DNA of 64,000 nucleotides from Ptiloglossa arizonensis. Lineage: Eukaryota > Arthropoda > Insecta > Hymenoptera > Colletidae. The DNA lies in NCBI RefSeq assembly GCF_051014685.1, contig NW_027478397.1, positions 1,364,001 to 1,428,000 of the forward strand. The letters run 5' to 3'. This document shows, in pieces, positions 39,001 to 52,100 of this stretch (position 1 is its first letter; each line of letters starts with the position of its first letter). The translations under genes were made by a program, and so were the position numbers. The notes beneath the pieces were generated by a model, which was not told the DNA's origin, made no database searches, and saw only the letters and a list, made by a program, of their open reading frames with translations.

Positions 39001-42000
39001 TGGTTTCGAGTATCAGACCACCGAAAATTTTGATGGTTTCTCAAGCATTCCTTAACTTCAAACTCCCATATCTCGCGAACGGATTGAGGAAATCGAGAAA
39101 TTCCTGTTGCATCTGAAAGTAGAAACTCGCCCGATTACAAAGATATGTGTGTTTTTCACCTAGGCCTATGTAGTTATTGGTTTCGAGTATCAGACTTGCG
39201 AAAATTTTGATAGTTTGTAAATCATTCCTTAACTTCAAACTCCCATATCTCGCGAACGGATTGACGAACTCGAGAAATTCCTGTTGCACCTGGAAGCAGA
39301 AAATCGCCCGATTACAATGGTGTGTGTACTTTTCCCCTAGGTCATTCCAGTTATTGGTTTCGAGTATCAGACCACCGAAAATTTTGATGGTTTCTCAACC
39401 ATTCCTTAACTTCAAACTCCCATATCTGCGAACGGAATGACGAACTCGAGAAATTCCTGTTGCATCTGAAAGTGGAAACTCGCCCGATTACAAAGGTATG
39501 TGCATTTCTCCCCTATGCCTTTGTAGTTATTGGTTTCGAGTATCAGACATGCGAAAATTTTGATGGTTTCTCAACCATTCCTTAACTTCAAACTCCCATA
39601 TCTCGCGAACGGATTGACGAACTCGAGAAATTCCTGTTGCATCTGAGAGCAGAAACTCGCCCGATTTCAACGGTATGTGCATTTTTGCCCTTGGCCATAG
39701 TAGTTATCGGTTTCCAGTATCAGACTTGCGAAAATTGTGATGGTTTCTCAACCATTCCTTAACTTCAAACTCCCATATCCCGCGAACGGATTGACGAACT
39801 CGAGAAATTCCTGTTGCATCTGAAAGTAGAAACTCGCCCGATTACAAAGATCTGTGTGTTTTCCCCCTAGGCCTTTGAAGTTATTGGTTTCGAGTATCAG
39901 ACTTTCGAAAATTTTGATGGTTTCTCAACCATTCCTTAACTTCAAACTCCCATATCTCGCGAACGGATTGAGGAACTCGAGAAATTCCTGTTGCATCTGA
40001 AAGTAGAAACTCGCCCGATTACAATTATATGTGTACTTTTCCCCTAGGCCATTCCAGTTATTGGTTTCTAGCATCAGAATTGCGAAAATTTTGATGGTTT
40101 TTCAACCACTCCTTAACTTCAAACTCCCATATCTCGCGAACGGATTGACGAACTCGAGAAATTCCTGTTGCATCTGACAGCAGAAACTCGCCCGATTACA
40201 ACGGTATGTGTATTTTTCCCCTAGGCCATTGTAGTTACTGGTTTCGAGTATCAGACTCGCGAAAATTTTGAAGGTTTCTTAACCATACCTTAACTTCAAA
40301 CTCCCATATGTCGCGAACGGAATGACGAACTCGAGAAATTCCTGTTGCATCTGAAAGCGGAAACTCGCCCGATTACAAAGGTATGTGCATTTTTCCCCTA
40401 TGCCTTTGTAGTTTATGGTTTCAAGTATCAGACTTGCGAAAATTTTGATGGTTTCTCAAGCATTCCTTAACTTCAAACTCCCATATCTCGCGAACGGAAT
40501 GACGAACTCGAGAAATTCCTCTTGCATCTGAAAGCAGAAATTCGCCCGATTACAACGGTACGTGTATTTTTCCCCAAGGTCTTTGTAGTTATTGGTTTCG
40601 AGTATCAGACTTGCAATAATTTTGATGGTTTCTCAAGCATTCCTTAACTTCAAACTCCCATATCTCGCGAACGGATTGACGAACTCGAGAAATTCCTGTT
40701 GCATCTGACAGCAGAAACTCGACCGATTACAACGGTATGTGTATTTCTCCCCTAGGCCATTGTAGTTACTGGTTTCGAGTATCAGACTTGCGAAAATTTT
40801 GATGGTTTCTCAACCATTCCTTAACTTCAAACTAGCATATCTCGCGAACGGATCGACGAACTCGAGAATTTCCTATTACATCTGAAAGCAGAAACACGCC
40901 CGATTACAACGGTACGTGTATTTTTGACCTAGGCCATTCCAGTTATTGGTTTCGAATATCAGACCAGCGAAAATTTTGAAGGTTTCTCAACCATTCCTCA
41001 ACTTCAAACTCCCATATCTCGCGAACGGAATGACGAACTCGAGAAATTCCTGTTGCATCTGAAAGTGGAAACTCGCCCGATTACAAAGGTATGTGCATTT
41101 TTCCCCTATGCCTTTGTAGTTATCGGTTTCGAGTATCAGACTTGCGAAAATTTTGATGGTTCCTCAACCATTCCTTAATTTCAAACTCCCATATCTCGCG
41201 AACGGAATGACGAACTCGAGAATTTCCTATTGCATCTGAAAGCAGAAACTCGCCCGATTACAACGGTATGTGTATTTTTGACCTAGGCCATAGTTGTTAT
41301 TGGATTCGTGTATCAGACTTGCGAAAATTTTGATGGTTTCTCAAGCATTCCTTAACTTCAAACTCCCATATCTCGCGAACGGATTGACGAACTCGAGAAA
41401 CACTTGTTGCATCTGAAAGCAGAAACTCGCCCGATTACAACGGTATGTGTATTTTTCCCCTAGGCCATTGTAGTTATTGGTTTCTAGCAACAGAATTGCG
41501 AAAATTTTGATGGTTTCTCAACCATTCCTTAACTTCAAACTCCCATATCTCACGAACGGAATGACGAACTCGAGAAATTCCTGTTGCATCTGAAAGTAGA
41601 AACTCGCACGATTACAACGGTACGTGTATTTTTGACCTAGGCCATTCCGGTTATTGGTTTCGAATATCAGGCCAGCGAATATTTTGAAGGTTTCTCAAGC
41701 ATTCCTTAACTTCAAACTCCCATATCTCGCGAACGGATTGAGGAACTCGAGAAATTCCTGTTGCATCTGAAAGTAGAAACTCGCCCGATTACAATTATAT
41801 GTGTACTTTTCCCCTAGGCCATTCCAGTTATTGGTTTCTAGCATCAGAATTGCGAAAATTTTGATGGTTTTTCAACCATTCCTTAACTTCAAACTCCCAT
41901 ATCTCGCGAACGGATTGACGAACTCGAGAAATTCCTGTTGCATCTGACAGCAGAAACTCGCCCGATTACAACGGTATGTGTATTTTTCCCCTAGGCCATT

Positions 42001-42408
42001 GTAGTTACTGGTTTCGAGTATCAGACTCGCGAAAATTTTGAAGGTTTCTTAACCATACCTTAACTTCAAACTCCCATATGTCGCGAACGGAATGACGAAC
42101 TCGAGAAATTCCTGTTGCATCTGAAAGCGGAAACTCGCCCGATTACAAAGGTATGTGCATTTTTCCCCTATGCCTTTGTAGTTTATGGTTTCAAGTATCA
42201 GACTTGCGAAAATTTTGATGGTTTCTCAAGCATTCCTTAACTTCAAACTCCCATATCTCGCGAACGGAATGACGAACTCGAGAAATTCCTCTTGCATCTG
42301 AAAGCAGAAACTCGCCCGATTACAACGGTACGTGTATTTTTCCCCAAGGTCTTTGTAGTTATTGGTTTCGAGTATCAGACTTGCAATAATTTTGATGGTT
42401 TCTCAAGC
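36040..42408 (+). repeat. Block A, copy 2: 36-monomer repeat (6369 bp)
   Basis: This is the second tandem copy of block A. Differences noticed from copy 1 are at 38399 (C to T), 38707 (A to T), 38754 (C to T), 39708 (T to C), 40541 (C to T), 40882 (A to C) and 40956 (T to A). The junction at about 36040 joins the ...CAAGCATTCCT of the block end to the CTGAAATTC of the block start within one monomer and keeps the phase. The match to copy 1 ends at about 42409, where CCTTAACTTC follows in place of CCTGAAATTC. Confidence 0.96.
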
Positions 42409-43460
42409 ATTCCTTAACTTCAAACTCCCATATCTCGCGAACGGATTGACGAACTCGAGAAATTCCTGTTGCATCTGACAGCAGAAACTCGACCGATTAC
42501 AACGGTATGTGTATTTTTCCCCTAGGCCATTGTAGTTACTGGTTTCGAGTATCAGACTTGCGAAAATTTTGATGGTTTCTCAACCATTCCTTAACTTCAA
42601 ACTAGCATATCTCGCGAACGGATCGACGAACTCGAGAATTTCCTATTGCATCTGAAAGCAGAAACACGCCCGATTACAACGGTACGTGTATTTTTGACCT
42701 AGGCCATTCCAGTTATTGGTTTCGAATATCAGACCAGCGAAAATTTTGAAGGTTTCTCAACCATTCCTCAACTTCAAACTCCCATATCTCGCGAACGGAA
42801 TGACGAACTCGAGAAATTCCTGTTGCATCTGAAAGTGGAAACTCGCCCGATTACAAAGGTATGTGCATTTTTCCCCTATGCCTTTGTAGTTATCGGTTTC
42901 GAGTATCAGACTTGCGAAAATTTTGATGGTTCCTCAACCATTCCTTAATTTCAAACTCCCATATCTCGCGAACGGAATGACGAACTCGAGAATTTCCTAT
43001 TGCATCTGAAAGCAGAAACTCGCCCGATTACAACGGTATGTGTATTTTTGACCTAGGCCATAGTTGTTATTGGATTCGTGTATCAGACTTGCGAAAATTT
43101 TGATGGTTTCTCAAGCATTCCTTAACTTCAAACTCCCATATCTCGCGAACGGATTGACGAACTCGAGAAACACTTGTTGCATCTGAAAGCAGAAACTCGC
43201 CCGATTACAACGGTATGTGTATTTTTCCCCTAGGCCATTGTAGTTATTGGTTTCTAGCAACAGAATTGCGAAAATTTTGATGGTTTCTCAACCATTCCTT
43301 AACATCAAACTCCCATATCTCACGAACGGAATGACGAACTCGAGAAATTCCTGTTGCATCTGAAAGTAGAAACTCGCACGATTACAACGGTACGTGTATT
43401 TTTGACCTAGGCCATTCCGGTTATTGGTTTCGAATATCAGGCCAGCGAATATTTTGAAGG
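39921..43460 (+). repeat. 10-mer higher-order repeat spanning the end of block A (2 x 1770 bp)
   Basis: Units 39921-41690 and 41691-43460 match at 1770 bp. Markers are GGTTTTTCAACC (about 40090 and 41860), CCATATGTCGCG, GTAGTTTATGGTTTC, CCCCAAGGTCTTTG, GTAGTTATCGG and CGAATATCAGGCCAGCG (41660 and 43430 region). The first unit lies in block A copy 2, and the second extends past its end. The 10-mer tandem therefore existed when block A was amplified, or block A was excised from it. Confidence 0.9.
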
Positions 43461-45800
43461 TTTCACAAGCATTCCTTAACTTCAAACTCCCATATCTCGC
43501 GAACGGATTGACGAACTCGAGAAATTCCTCTTGCATCTGAAAGCAGAAACTCGCCCGATTACAACGGTACGTGTATTTTTCCCCAAGGCCTTTGTAGTTA
43601 TTGGTTTCGAGTATCAGACTTGCGATAATTTTGATGGTTTCTCAAACATTCCTTAACTTCAAACTCCCATATCTCGCGAACGGATTGACGAACTCTAGAA
43701 ATTCCTGTTGCATCTGACAGCAGAAACTCGCCCGATTACAACGGTATGTGTATTTTTCCCCTAGGCCATTGTAGTTACTGGTTTCGAGTATCAGACTTGC
43801 GAAAATTTTGATGGTTTCTCAACCATTCCTTAACTTCAAACTAGCATATCTCGCGAACGGATCGACGAACTCGAGAATTTCCTATTGCATCTGAAAGCAG
43901 AAACACGCCCGATTACAACGGTACGTGTATTTTTGACCTAGGCCATTCCAGTTATTGGTTTCGAATATCAGACCAGCGAAAATTTTGAAGGTTTCTCAAC
44001 CATTCCTCAACTTCAAACTCCCATATCTCGCGAACGGAATGACGAACTCGAGAAATTCCTGTTGCATCTGAAAATGGAAACTCGCCCGATTACAAAGGTA
44101 GGTGCATTTTTCCCCTATGCCTTTGTAGTTATCGGTTTCGAGTATCAGACTTGCGAAAATTTTGATGGTTCCTCAACCATTCCTTAATTTCAAACTCCCA
44201 TATCTCGCGAACGGAATGACGAACTCGAGAATTTCCTATTGCATCTGAAAGCAGAAACTCGCCCGATTACAACGGTATGTGTATTTTTGACCTAGGCCAT
44301 AGTTGTTATTGGATTCGTGTATCAGACTTGCGAAAATTTTGATGGTTTCTCAAGCATTCCTTAACTGCAAACTCCCATATCTCGCGAACGGATTGACGAA
44401 CTCGAGAAATTCCTCTTGCATCTGAAAGCAGAAACTCGCCCGATTACAACGGTATGTGCATTTTTCCCCTATGCCTTTGTAGTTATCGGTTTCGAGTATC
44501 AGACTTGCGAAAATTTTGATGGTTCCTCAACCATTCCTTAATTTCAAACTCCCACATCTCGCGAACGGAATGACGAACTCGAGAATTTCCTATTGCATCT
44601 GAAAGCAGAAACTCGCCCGATTACAACGGTATGTGTATTTTTGACCTAGGCCATAGTTGTTATTGGATTCGTGTATCAGACTTGCGAAAATTTTGATGGT
44701 TTCTCAAGCATTCCTTAACTTCAAACTCCCATATCTCGCGAACGGATTGTCGAACGCGAGAAATTCCTGTTGCATCTGACAGCAGAAACTCGCCCGATTA
44801 CAACGGTATGTGTATTTTTCCCCTAGGCAATTCTAGTTATTGGTTTCGAGTAGCAGACTTGCGAAAATTTTGATGGTTTCTCAACCATTCCTTAACTTCA
44901 AACTAGCATATCTCGCGAACGGATCGACGAACTCGAGAATTTCCTATTGCATCTGAAAGCAGAACCACGCCCGATTACAACGGTACGTGTATTTTTCCCC
45001 AAGGCCTTTGTAGTTATTGGTTTCGAGTATCAGACTTGCGATAATTTTGATGGTTTCTCAAACATTCCTTAACTTCAAACTCCCATATCTCGCGAACGGA
45101 TTGACGAACTCTAGAAATTCCTGTTGCATCTGACAGCAGAAACTCGCCCGATTACAACGGTAGGTGTATTTTTCCCCTAGGCCATTGTAGTTACTGTTTT
45201 CGAGTATCAGACTTGCGAAAATTTTGATGGTTTCTCAACCATTCCTTAACTTCAAACTACCATATCTCGCGAACGGATTGACGAACTCGAGAATTTCCTA
45301 TTGCATCTGCAAGCAGAAACACGCCCGAATACAACGGTACGTGTATTTTTCACCTAGGCCGTTCCAGTTATTGGTTTCGAGTATCAGACCAGCGAAAATT
45401 TTGTAGGTTTCTCAACCATTCCTTAACTTCAAACTCCCATATCTCGCGAACGGATTGACGAACTCGAGAAATTCCTGTTGCATCTGAGAGCAGAAACTCG
45501 CCCGATTTCAACGGTATGTGCATTTTTGCCCTTGGCCATAGTAGTTATTGGTTTCCAGTATCAGACTTGCGAAAATTTTGATGGTTTCTCAAGCATTCCA
45601 TAACTTCTAACTTCCATATCTCGCGAACGGATTGACGAACTCGAGAATTTCTTATTTCATCTGAAAGCAGAAACTCGCCCGATTACAACGGTATGTGTAT
45701 TTTTGCCCTAGGCCATAGTTGTTATTGGACTCGAGTATCAGACTTGCGAAAATTTTGATGGTTTCTCAAGCATTCCTTAACTTCAAACTCCCATATCTCG
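43461..45800 (+). repeat. 7-mer, 8-mer and 2-mer repeat zone
   Basis: The segment 42290-43100 recurs at about 43530-44340 (1239 bp, 7 monomers). TAGTTATCGG units recur a further 354 bp on (44130 to 44484, 2 monomers). AACTCTAGAAATTCC recurs at 43691 and 45107 (1416 bp, 8 monomers). The ATTTCAACGGTATG and TTGCCCTTGGCC monomer near 45495-45540 is shared with block A near 33290 and 39660. The zone is a patchwork with no foreign sequence. Confidence 0.85.
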
Positions 45801-48013
45801 CGAACGGATTGACGAACTCGAGAATTTCCTCTTGCATCTGAAAGCAGAAACTCGCCCGATTACAACGGTACGTGTATTTTTCCCCAAGGCCTTTGTAGTT
45901 ATTGGTTTCGAGTTTCAGACTTGCGATAATTTTGATGGTTTCTCAAGCATTCCTTAACTTCAAACTCCCATATCTCGCGAACGGATTGTCGAACGCGAGA
46001 AATTCCTGTTGCATCTGACAGCAGAAACTCGCCCGATTACAACGGTATGTGTATTTTTCCCCTAGGCCATTCTAGTTATTGGTTTCGAGTATCAGACTTG
46101 CGAAAATTTTGATGGTTTCTCAACCATTCCTTAACTTCAAACTACCATATCTCGCGAACGGATTGACGAACTCGAGAATTTCCTATTGCATCTGCAAGCA
46201 GAAACACGACCGAAAACAACGGTACGTGTATTTTTGACCTAGGCCGTTCCAGTTATTGGTTTCGAGTATCAGACCAGCGAAAATTTTGAAGGTTTCTTAA
46301 CCATACCTTAACTTCAAACTCCCATATGTCGCGAACGGAATGACGAACTCGAGAAATTCCTGTTGCATCTGAAAGCGGAAACTCGCCCGATTACAAAGGT
46401 ATGTGCATTTTTCCCCTATGCCTTTGTAGTTCATGGTTTCAAGTATCAGACTTGCGAAAATTTTGATGGTTTCTCAAGCATTCCTTAACTTCAAACTCCC
46501 ATATCTCGCGAACGGATTGACGAACTCGAGAATTTCCTCTTGCATCTGAAAGCAGAAACTCGCCCGATTACAACGGTACGTGTATTTTTCCCCAAGGCCT
46601 TTGTAGTTATTGGTTTCGAGTATCAGAATTGCGATAATTTTGATGGTTTCTCAAGCATTCCTTAACTTCAAACTCCCATATCTCGCGAACGGATTGACGA
46701 ACTCGAGAAATTCCTGTTGCATCTGACAGCAGAAACTCGCCCGATTACAACGGTATGTGTATTTTTCCCCTAGGCCATTGTAGTTACTGGTTTCGAGTAT
46801 CAGACTTGCGAAAATTTTGATGGTTTCTCAACCATTCCTTAACTTCAAACTAGCATATCTCGCGAACGGATTGACGAACTCGAGAATTTCCTATTGCATC
46901 TGAAAGCAGGAACACGCCCGATTACAACGGTACGTGTATTTTTGACCTAGGCCATTCCAGTTATTGGTTTCGAATATCAGACCAGCGAAAATTTTGAAGG
47001 TTTCTTAATCATTCCTCAACTTCAAACTCCCATATCTCGCGAACGGAATGACGAACTCGAGAAATTCCTGTTGCATATGAAAGTGGAAACTCGCCCGATT
47101 ACAAAGGTATGTGCATTTTTCCCCTATGCCTTTGTAGTTATTGGTTTCGAGTATCAGACTTGCGAAAATTTTGATGGTTTCTCAAGCATTCCTTAACTTC
47201 AAACTCCCATATCTCGCGAACGGATTGACGAACTCGAGAATTTCCTCTTGCATCTGAAAGCAGAAACTCGCCCGATTACAACGGTACGTGTATTTTTCCC
47301 CAAGGCCTTTGTAGTTATTGGTTTCGAGTTTCAGACTTGCGATAATTTTGATGGTTTCTCAAGCATTCCTTAACTTCAAGCTCCCATATCTCGCGAACGG
47401 TTTGTCGGACGCGAGAAATTCCTGTTGCATCTGACAGCAGAAACTCGCCCGATTACAACGGTATGTGTATTTTTCCCCTAGGCCATTCTAGTTATTGGTT
47501 TCGAGTATCAGACATGCGAAAATTTTGATGGTTTCTCAACCATTCCTTAACTTCAAACTACCATATCTCGCGAACGGATTGACGAACTCGAGAATTTCCT
47601 ATTGCATCTGCAAGCAGAAACACGACCGAAAACAACGGTACGTGTATTTTTGACCTAGGCCGTTCCAGTTATTGGTTTCGAGTATCAGACCAGCGAAAAT
47701 TTTGAAGGTTTCTTAACCATACCTTAACTTCAAACTCCCATATGTCGCGAACGGAATGACGAACTCGAGAAATTCCTGTTGCATCTGAAAGCGGAAACTC
47801 GCCCGATTACAAAGGTATGTGCATTTTTCCCCTATGCCTCTGTAGTTCATGGTTTCAGGTATCAGACTTGCGAAAATTTTGATGGTTTCTCAAGCATTCT
47901 TTAACTTCAAACTCCCATATCTCGCGAACGGATTGACGAACTCGAGAATTTCCTCTTGCATCTGAAAGCAGAAACTCGCCCGATTACAACGGTACGTGTA
48001 TTTTTCCCCAAGG
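45735..48013 (+). repeat. 8-mer higher-order repeat, two partial copies (1416 bp offset)
   Basis: The segment 45735-46597 matches 47151-48013 at 1416 bp (8 x 177). Markers are CGAGTTTCAGAC at 45909 and 47325, GACGCGAGAAATTCC or its GAACGCGAG form, CGACCGAAAACAACGG and GTTCATGGTTTCA. The same group recurs 11 monomers (1947 bp) further on, at 49274. Confidence 0.87.
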
Positions 48014-49119
48014 CCATAGTTGTTATTGGATTCGAGTATCAGACTTGCGAAAATTTTGATGGTTTCTCAAGCATTCCTCAACTTCAAACTCCCATATCTC
48101 GCGAACGGAATGACGAACTCGAGAAATTCCTGTTGCATCTGAAAGTGGAAACTCGCCCGATTACAAAGGTATGTGCATTTTTCCCCTATGCCTTTGTAGT
48201 TATTGGTTTCGAGTATCAGACTTGCGAAAATTTTGATGGTTCCTCAACCATTCCTTAATTTCAAACTCCCATATCTCGCGAACGGAATGACGAACTCGAG
48301 AATTTCCTATTGCATCTGAAAGCAGAAACTCGCCCGATTACAACGGTATGTGTATTTTTCCCCTAGGCCATTGTAGTTATTGGTTTCTAGCATCAGAATT
48401 GCGAAAATTTTGATGGTTTCTCAACCATTCCTTAACTTCAAACTCCCATATCTCGCGAACGGAATAACGAACTCGAGAAATTCCCGTTGCATCTGAAAAT
48501 GGAAACTCGCCCGATTACAAAGGTATGTGCATTTTTCCCCTATGCCTTTGTAGTTATTGGTTTCGAGTATCAGACCTGCGATAATTTTGATGGTTTCTCA
48601 AGCATTCCTTAACTTCAGACTCCCATATCTCGCGAACGGATTGACGAACTCGAGAAATTCCTGTTGCATCTGAAAGCAGAAACTCGCCCGATTACAAAGG
48701 TATGTGCATTTTTCCCCTATGCCTTTGTAGTTCATGGTTTCAAGTATCAGCCTTGCGAAAATTTTGATGGTTTCTCAAGCATTCCTTAACTTCAAACTCC
48801 CATATCTCGCGAACGGATTGACGAACTCGAGAAACACTTGTTGCATCTGAAAGCAGGAACTCGCCCGATTACAACGGTACGTGTATTTCTCCCCAAGGCC
48901 TTTGTAGTTATTGGTTTCGAGTATCAGACTTGCAAAAATTTTGATGGTTGCTCAACCATTCCTTAACTTCAAACCCCCATATCTCGCGAACGGATCGATG
49001 AACTCGAGAAATTCCTGTTGCATCTGAAAGCAGAAACTCGCCCGATTACAACGGTATGTGTATTTTTCCCCTAGGCCATTGTAGTTATTGGTTTCTAGCA
49101 TCAGAATTGCGAAAATTTT
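48014..49119 (+). repeat. Monomers between the 8-mer zone and block B
   Basis: About six monomers lie here. They include GAATAACGAACTCGAG, GAAAATGGAAACTCG and GAGAAACACTTGTTGC variants that recur within block B. The part around 48830-49120 resembles the two-monomer insertion in block B copy 2 at 56510-56863. No other element is seen. Confidence 0.8.
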
Positions 49120-52100
49120 GATGGTTTCTCAACCATTCCTTAACTTCAAACTCCCATATCTCGCGAACGGTATAACGAACTCGAGAAATTCCCGTTGCAT
49201 CTGAAAATGGAAACTCGCCCGATTACAAAGGTATGTGCATTTTTCCCCAAGGCCTTTGTAGTTATTGTTTTCGAGTTTCAGACTTGCGATAATTTTGATG
49301 GTTTCTCAAGCATTCCTTAACTTCAAACTCCCATATCTCGCGAACGGATTGTCGAACGCGAGAAATTCCTGTTGCATCTGACAGCAGAAACTCGCCCGAT
49401 TACAACGGTATGTGTATTTTTCCCCTAGGCCATTCTAGTTATTGGTTTCGAGTATCAGACTTGCGAAAATTTTGATGGTTTCTCAACCATTCCTTAACTT
49501 CAAACTACCATATCTCGCGAACGGATTGACGAACTCGAGAATTTCCTATTGCATCTGCAAGCAGAAACACGACCGAAAACAACGGTACGTGTATTTTTGA
49601 CCTAGGCCGTTCCAGTTATTGGTTTCGAGTATCTGACCAGCGAAAATTTTGAAGGTTTCTTAACCATACCTTAACTTCAAACTCCCATATGTCGCGAACG
49701 GAATGACGAACTCGAGAAATTCCTGTTGCATCTGAAAGCGGAAACTCGCCCGATTACAAAGGTATGTGCATTTTTCCCCTATGCCTTTGTAGTTCATGGT
49801 TTCAAGTATCAGCCTTGCGAAAATTTTGATGGTTTCTCAAGCTTTCCTTAACTTCAAACTCCCATATCTCGCGAACGGATTGACGAACTCGAGAATTTCC
49901 TCTTGCATCTGAAAGCAGAAACTCGCCCGATTACAACGGTAAGTGTATTTTTCCCCAAGGCCTTTGTAGTTATTGGTTTCGAGTATCAGACTTGCGATAA
50001 TTTTGATGGTTTCTCAAGCATTCCTTAACTTCAAACTCCCATATCTCGCGAACGGATTGACGAACTCGAGAAATTCCTGTTGCATCTGACAGCAGAAACT
50101 CGCCCGATTACAACGGTATGTGTATTTTTCCCCTAGGCCACTGTAGTTACTGGTTTCGAGTATCAGACTTGCGAAAATTTTGATGGTTTCTCAACCATTC
50201 CTTAACTTCAAACTAGCATATCTCGCGAACGGATTGACGAACTCGAGAATTTCCTATTGCATCTGAAAGCAGGAACACGCCCGATTACAACGGTACGTGT
50301 ATTTTTGACCTAGGCCATTCCATTTATTGGTTTCGAATATCAGACCAGCGAAAATTTTGAAGGTTTCTCAACCATTCCTCAACTTCAAACTCCCATATCT
50401 CGCGAACGGAATGACGACCTCGAGAAATTCCTGTTGCATCTGAAAGTGGAAACTCGCCCGATTACAAAGGTGTGTGCATTTTTCCCCTATGCCTTTGTAG
50501 TTATTGGTTTCGAGTATCAGACTTGCGAAAATTTTGATGGTTCCTCAACCATTCCTTAATTTCAAACTCCCATATCTCGCGAACGGAATGATGAACTCGA
50601 GAATTTCCTATTTCATCTGAAAGCAGAAACTCGCCCGATTACAACGGTATGTGTATTTTTGACCTAGGCCATTGTAGTTATTGGTTTCTAGCATCAGAAT
50701 TGCGAAAATTTTGATGGTTACTCAACCATTCCTTAACTTCAAACTCCCATATCTCGCGAACGGAATAACGAACTCGAGAAATTCCCGTTGCATCTGAAAA
50801 TGGAAACTCGCCCGATTACAAAGGTATGTGCATTTTTCCCCTATGCCTTTGTAGTTATTGGTTTCGAGTATCAGACCAGCGAAAATTTTGAAGGTTTCTT
50901 AACCATACCTTAACTTCAAACTCCCATATCTCGCGAACGGAATGACGAACTCGAGAAATTCCTGTTGCATCTGAAAGCGGAAACTCGCCCGATTACAAAG
51001 GTATGTGCATTTTTCCCCTATGCCTTTGTGGTTATTGGTTTCAAGTATCAGACTTGCAAAAATTTTGATGGTTTCTCAAGCATTCCTTAACTTCAAACTC
51101 CCATATCTCGCGAACGGATTGACGAACTCGAGAAATTCCTGTTGCATCTGACAGCAGAAACTCGCCCGGTTACAGCGGTATGTGTATTTTTCCCCTAGGC
51201 CATTGTAGTTACTGGTTTCGAGTATCAGACTTGCGAAAATTTTGATGGTTTCTCAACCATTCCTTAACTTCAAACTAGCATATCTCGCGAACGGATTGAC
51301 GAACTCGAGAATTTCCTATTGCATCTGAAAGCAGAAACACGCCCGATTACAACGGTACGTGTATTTTTGACCTAGGCCATTCCAGTTATTGGGTCGAGTA
51401 TCAGACCAGCGAAAATTTTGAAGGTTTCTCAACCATTCCTTAACTTCAAACTCCCATATCTCGCGAACGGATTGACGAACTCGAGAAATTCCTGTTGCAT
51501 CTGAAAGTGGAATCTCGCCCGATTACAAAGGTATGTGCATTTTTCCCCTATGCCTTTGTAGTTATTGGTTTCGAGTATCAGACTTGTGAAAATTTTGATG
51601 GTTTCTCAACCATTCCTTAACTTCAAACTCCCATATCTCACGAACGGAATGACGAACTCGAGAAATTCCTGTTGCATCTGAAAGTAGAAACTCGCACGAT
51701 TACAACGGTACGTGTATTTTTGACCTAGGCCATTCCGGTTATTGGTTTCGAGTATCAGGCCAGCGAATATTTTGTAGGTTTCTCAAGCATTCCTTAACTT
51801 CAAACTCCCATATCTCGCGAACGGATTGACGAACTCGAGAAATTCCTCTTGCATCTGAAAGCAGAAACTCGCCCGATTACAACGGTACGTGTATTTTTCC
51901 CCAAGGCCTTTGTAGTTATTGGTTTCGAGTATCAGACATGCGATAATTTTGATGGTTTCTCAAGCATTCCTTAACTTCAATCTCCCATATCTCGCGAACG
52001 GATTGACGAACTCGAGAAATTCCTGTTGCATCTGACAGCAGAAACTCGCCCGATTACAACGGTATGTGTATTTTTCCCCTAGGCCATTGTAGTTACTGGT

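Noticed and set aside
29671..42408. Assembly artefact as the explanation for the near-identical 6.37-kb copies
   Set aside because: Seven substitutions distinguish the copies, and the copy 2 right flank differs from that of copy 1. An artefact cannot be fully ruled out without reads.
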